Origin: Methanobacterium sp.
GTDB taxonomy: Archaea; Methanobacteriota; Methanobacteria; Methanobacteriales; Methanobacteriaceae
DNA length: 15,362 bases
Direction of reading: 5' to 3'
Assembly: GCA_003158115.1 (NCBI GenBank)
Contig: PMGM01000052.1
Coordinates: 1 to 15,362, forward strand
Positions 15,039 to 15,362 of the stretch are shown piece after piece; within the stretch, counting starts at the first letter, position 1, and the number at the start of each line of letters is the position of its first letter. The notes beneath the pieces were generated by a model. It was not told where the DNA came from, did not search any database, and saw only the letters and a program-made list of their open reading frames with translations. A program made the position numbers and the translations under genes.

Positions 15039-15362
15039 TCTACTGACCTTTATTAAAGATTCTACAGGGACATTTTCCACTTCTGAAATACCTGCTTTAT
15101 CAATTAATACAACAACAGTTATTGGTATCGCACCAAGATCCTTGAATACTCTAGCAGCATCACTGATAGTTCTTCCACTGGTTATAACATCATCTACAAT
15201 AACTACTTTACGGCCTTCAACAGAAGCGAAATTACTACTGATAGCACCTTTGGCATCTTCTTCCATTTTCCTGTGTTTTATTGGGTGGAATACCGATATG
15301 TCTGCACCTAATATCTCTGCCATCATGGTTGCAAAGGGTATACCACTAACAGTTATACCAAC
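15030..15362 (-). CDS. gfcR: PRPP-binding GfcR-type regulator / orotate phosphoribosyltransferase-like protein (5' end outside window)
   Basis: The 110 C-terminal residues are present, reading [20 protein letters not shown] at the window edge. The PRPP loop [18 protein letters not shown] (about 60 residues before the end) is that of type I phosphoribosyltransferases, and the end [20 protein letters not shown] resembles archaeal PyrE-like proteins. These proteins are usually about 200 residues with an N-terminal helix-turn-helix; in haloarchaea the homologue GfcR activates sugar-degradation genes. Here the N-terminal half is not visible, so the presence of the DNA-binding domain and the symbol are inferred. 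A true orotate phosphoribosyltransferase (PyrE) is the alternative. The internal ATG at 15326 is not the start, since the conserved domain continues upstream in frame. Confidence 0.75.
   Translation of the reverse strand, partial: VGITVSGIPFATMMAEILGADISVFHPIKHRKMEEDAKGAISSNFASVEGRKVVIVDDVITSGRTISDAARVFKDLGAIPITVVVLIDKAGISEVENVPVESLIKVSRLG

Overview
This is a strongly AT-rich archaeal window, most likely from the order Methanobacteriales (Methanobacterium-like). The information-processing genes are archaeal: a histone N-terminus, archaeal DnaG primase, transcription factor B, Gar1, archaeal/eukaryote-type release factor aRF1, archaeal UMP kinase and a GfcR-type PRPP-binding regulator. DUF211, UPF0292, DUF2116 and the XerA-like integrase fit the same group. 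Start sites carry GGAGG or GGTGA ribosome binding sites and BRE/TATA promoters. The order-level assignment is inferred from gene content, not from a database search.

Left part (1-3110, mostly minus strand): the 5' end of a histone gene, then an accessory, decaying stretch. It holds a roughly 300-codon zinc-ribbon gene broken by several stops and frameshifts (244-1153), a small orphan gene (1236-1610), about 900 bases of very AT-rich DNA with a nested inverted-repeat structure (1992-2077), and a DUF1284 gene broken near its 5' end (2656-3110) whose start overlaps the end of bioY.

Centre (3085-8397, minus strand): bioY (biotin transport), a XerA-type tyrosine recombinase, a Lon-related AAA+ ATPase with a zinc-ribbon insert and no protease domain, dnaG, and a small TOPRIM protein (UPF0292). 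The two TOPRIM genes are adjacent and probably cotranscribed. A good promoter lies in front of the ATPase gene.

Right part (8745-15362): on the plus strand a DUF211 + RraA-like pair, a UPF0104 membrane protein, and a gar1-tfb operon with overlapping stop and start codons behind a near-consensus archaeal promoter. Then come a minus-strand pyrH-DUF2116 pair, plus-strand prf1 (aRF1), and the 3' part of a minus-strand gfcR-like gene cut by the window edge. Most of this half is conserved housekeeping DNA.

I saw no rRNA, tRNA, CRISPR array, transposase or prophage cluster. I found no convincing new multi-gene system. The items most worth a second look are the two broken genes, the 1992-2077 inverted repeat, and the protease-less zinc-ribbon Lon-like ATPase.
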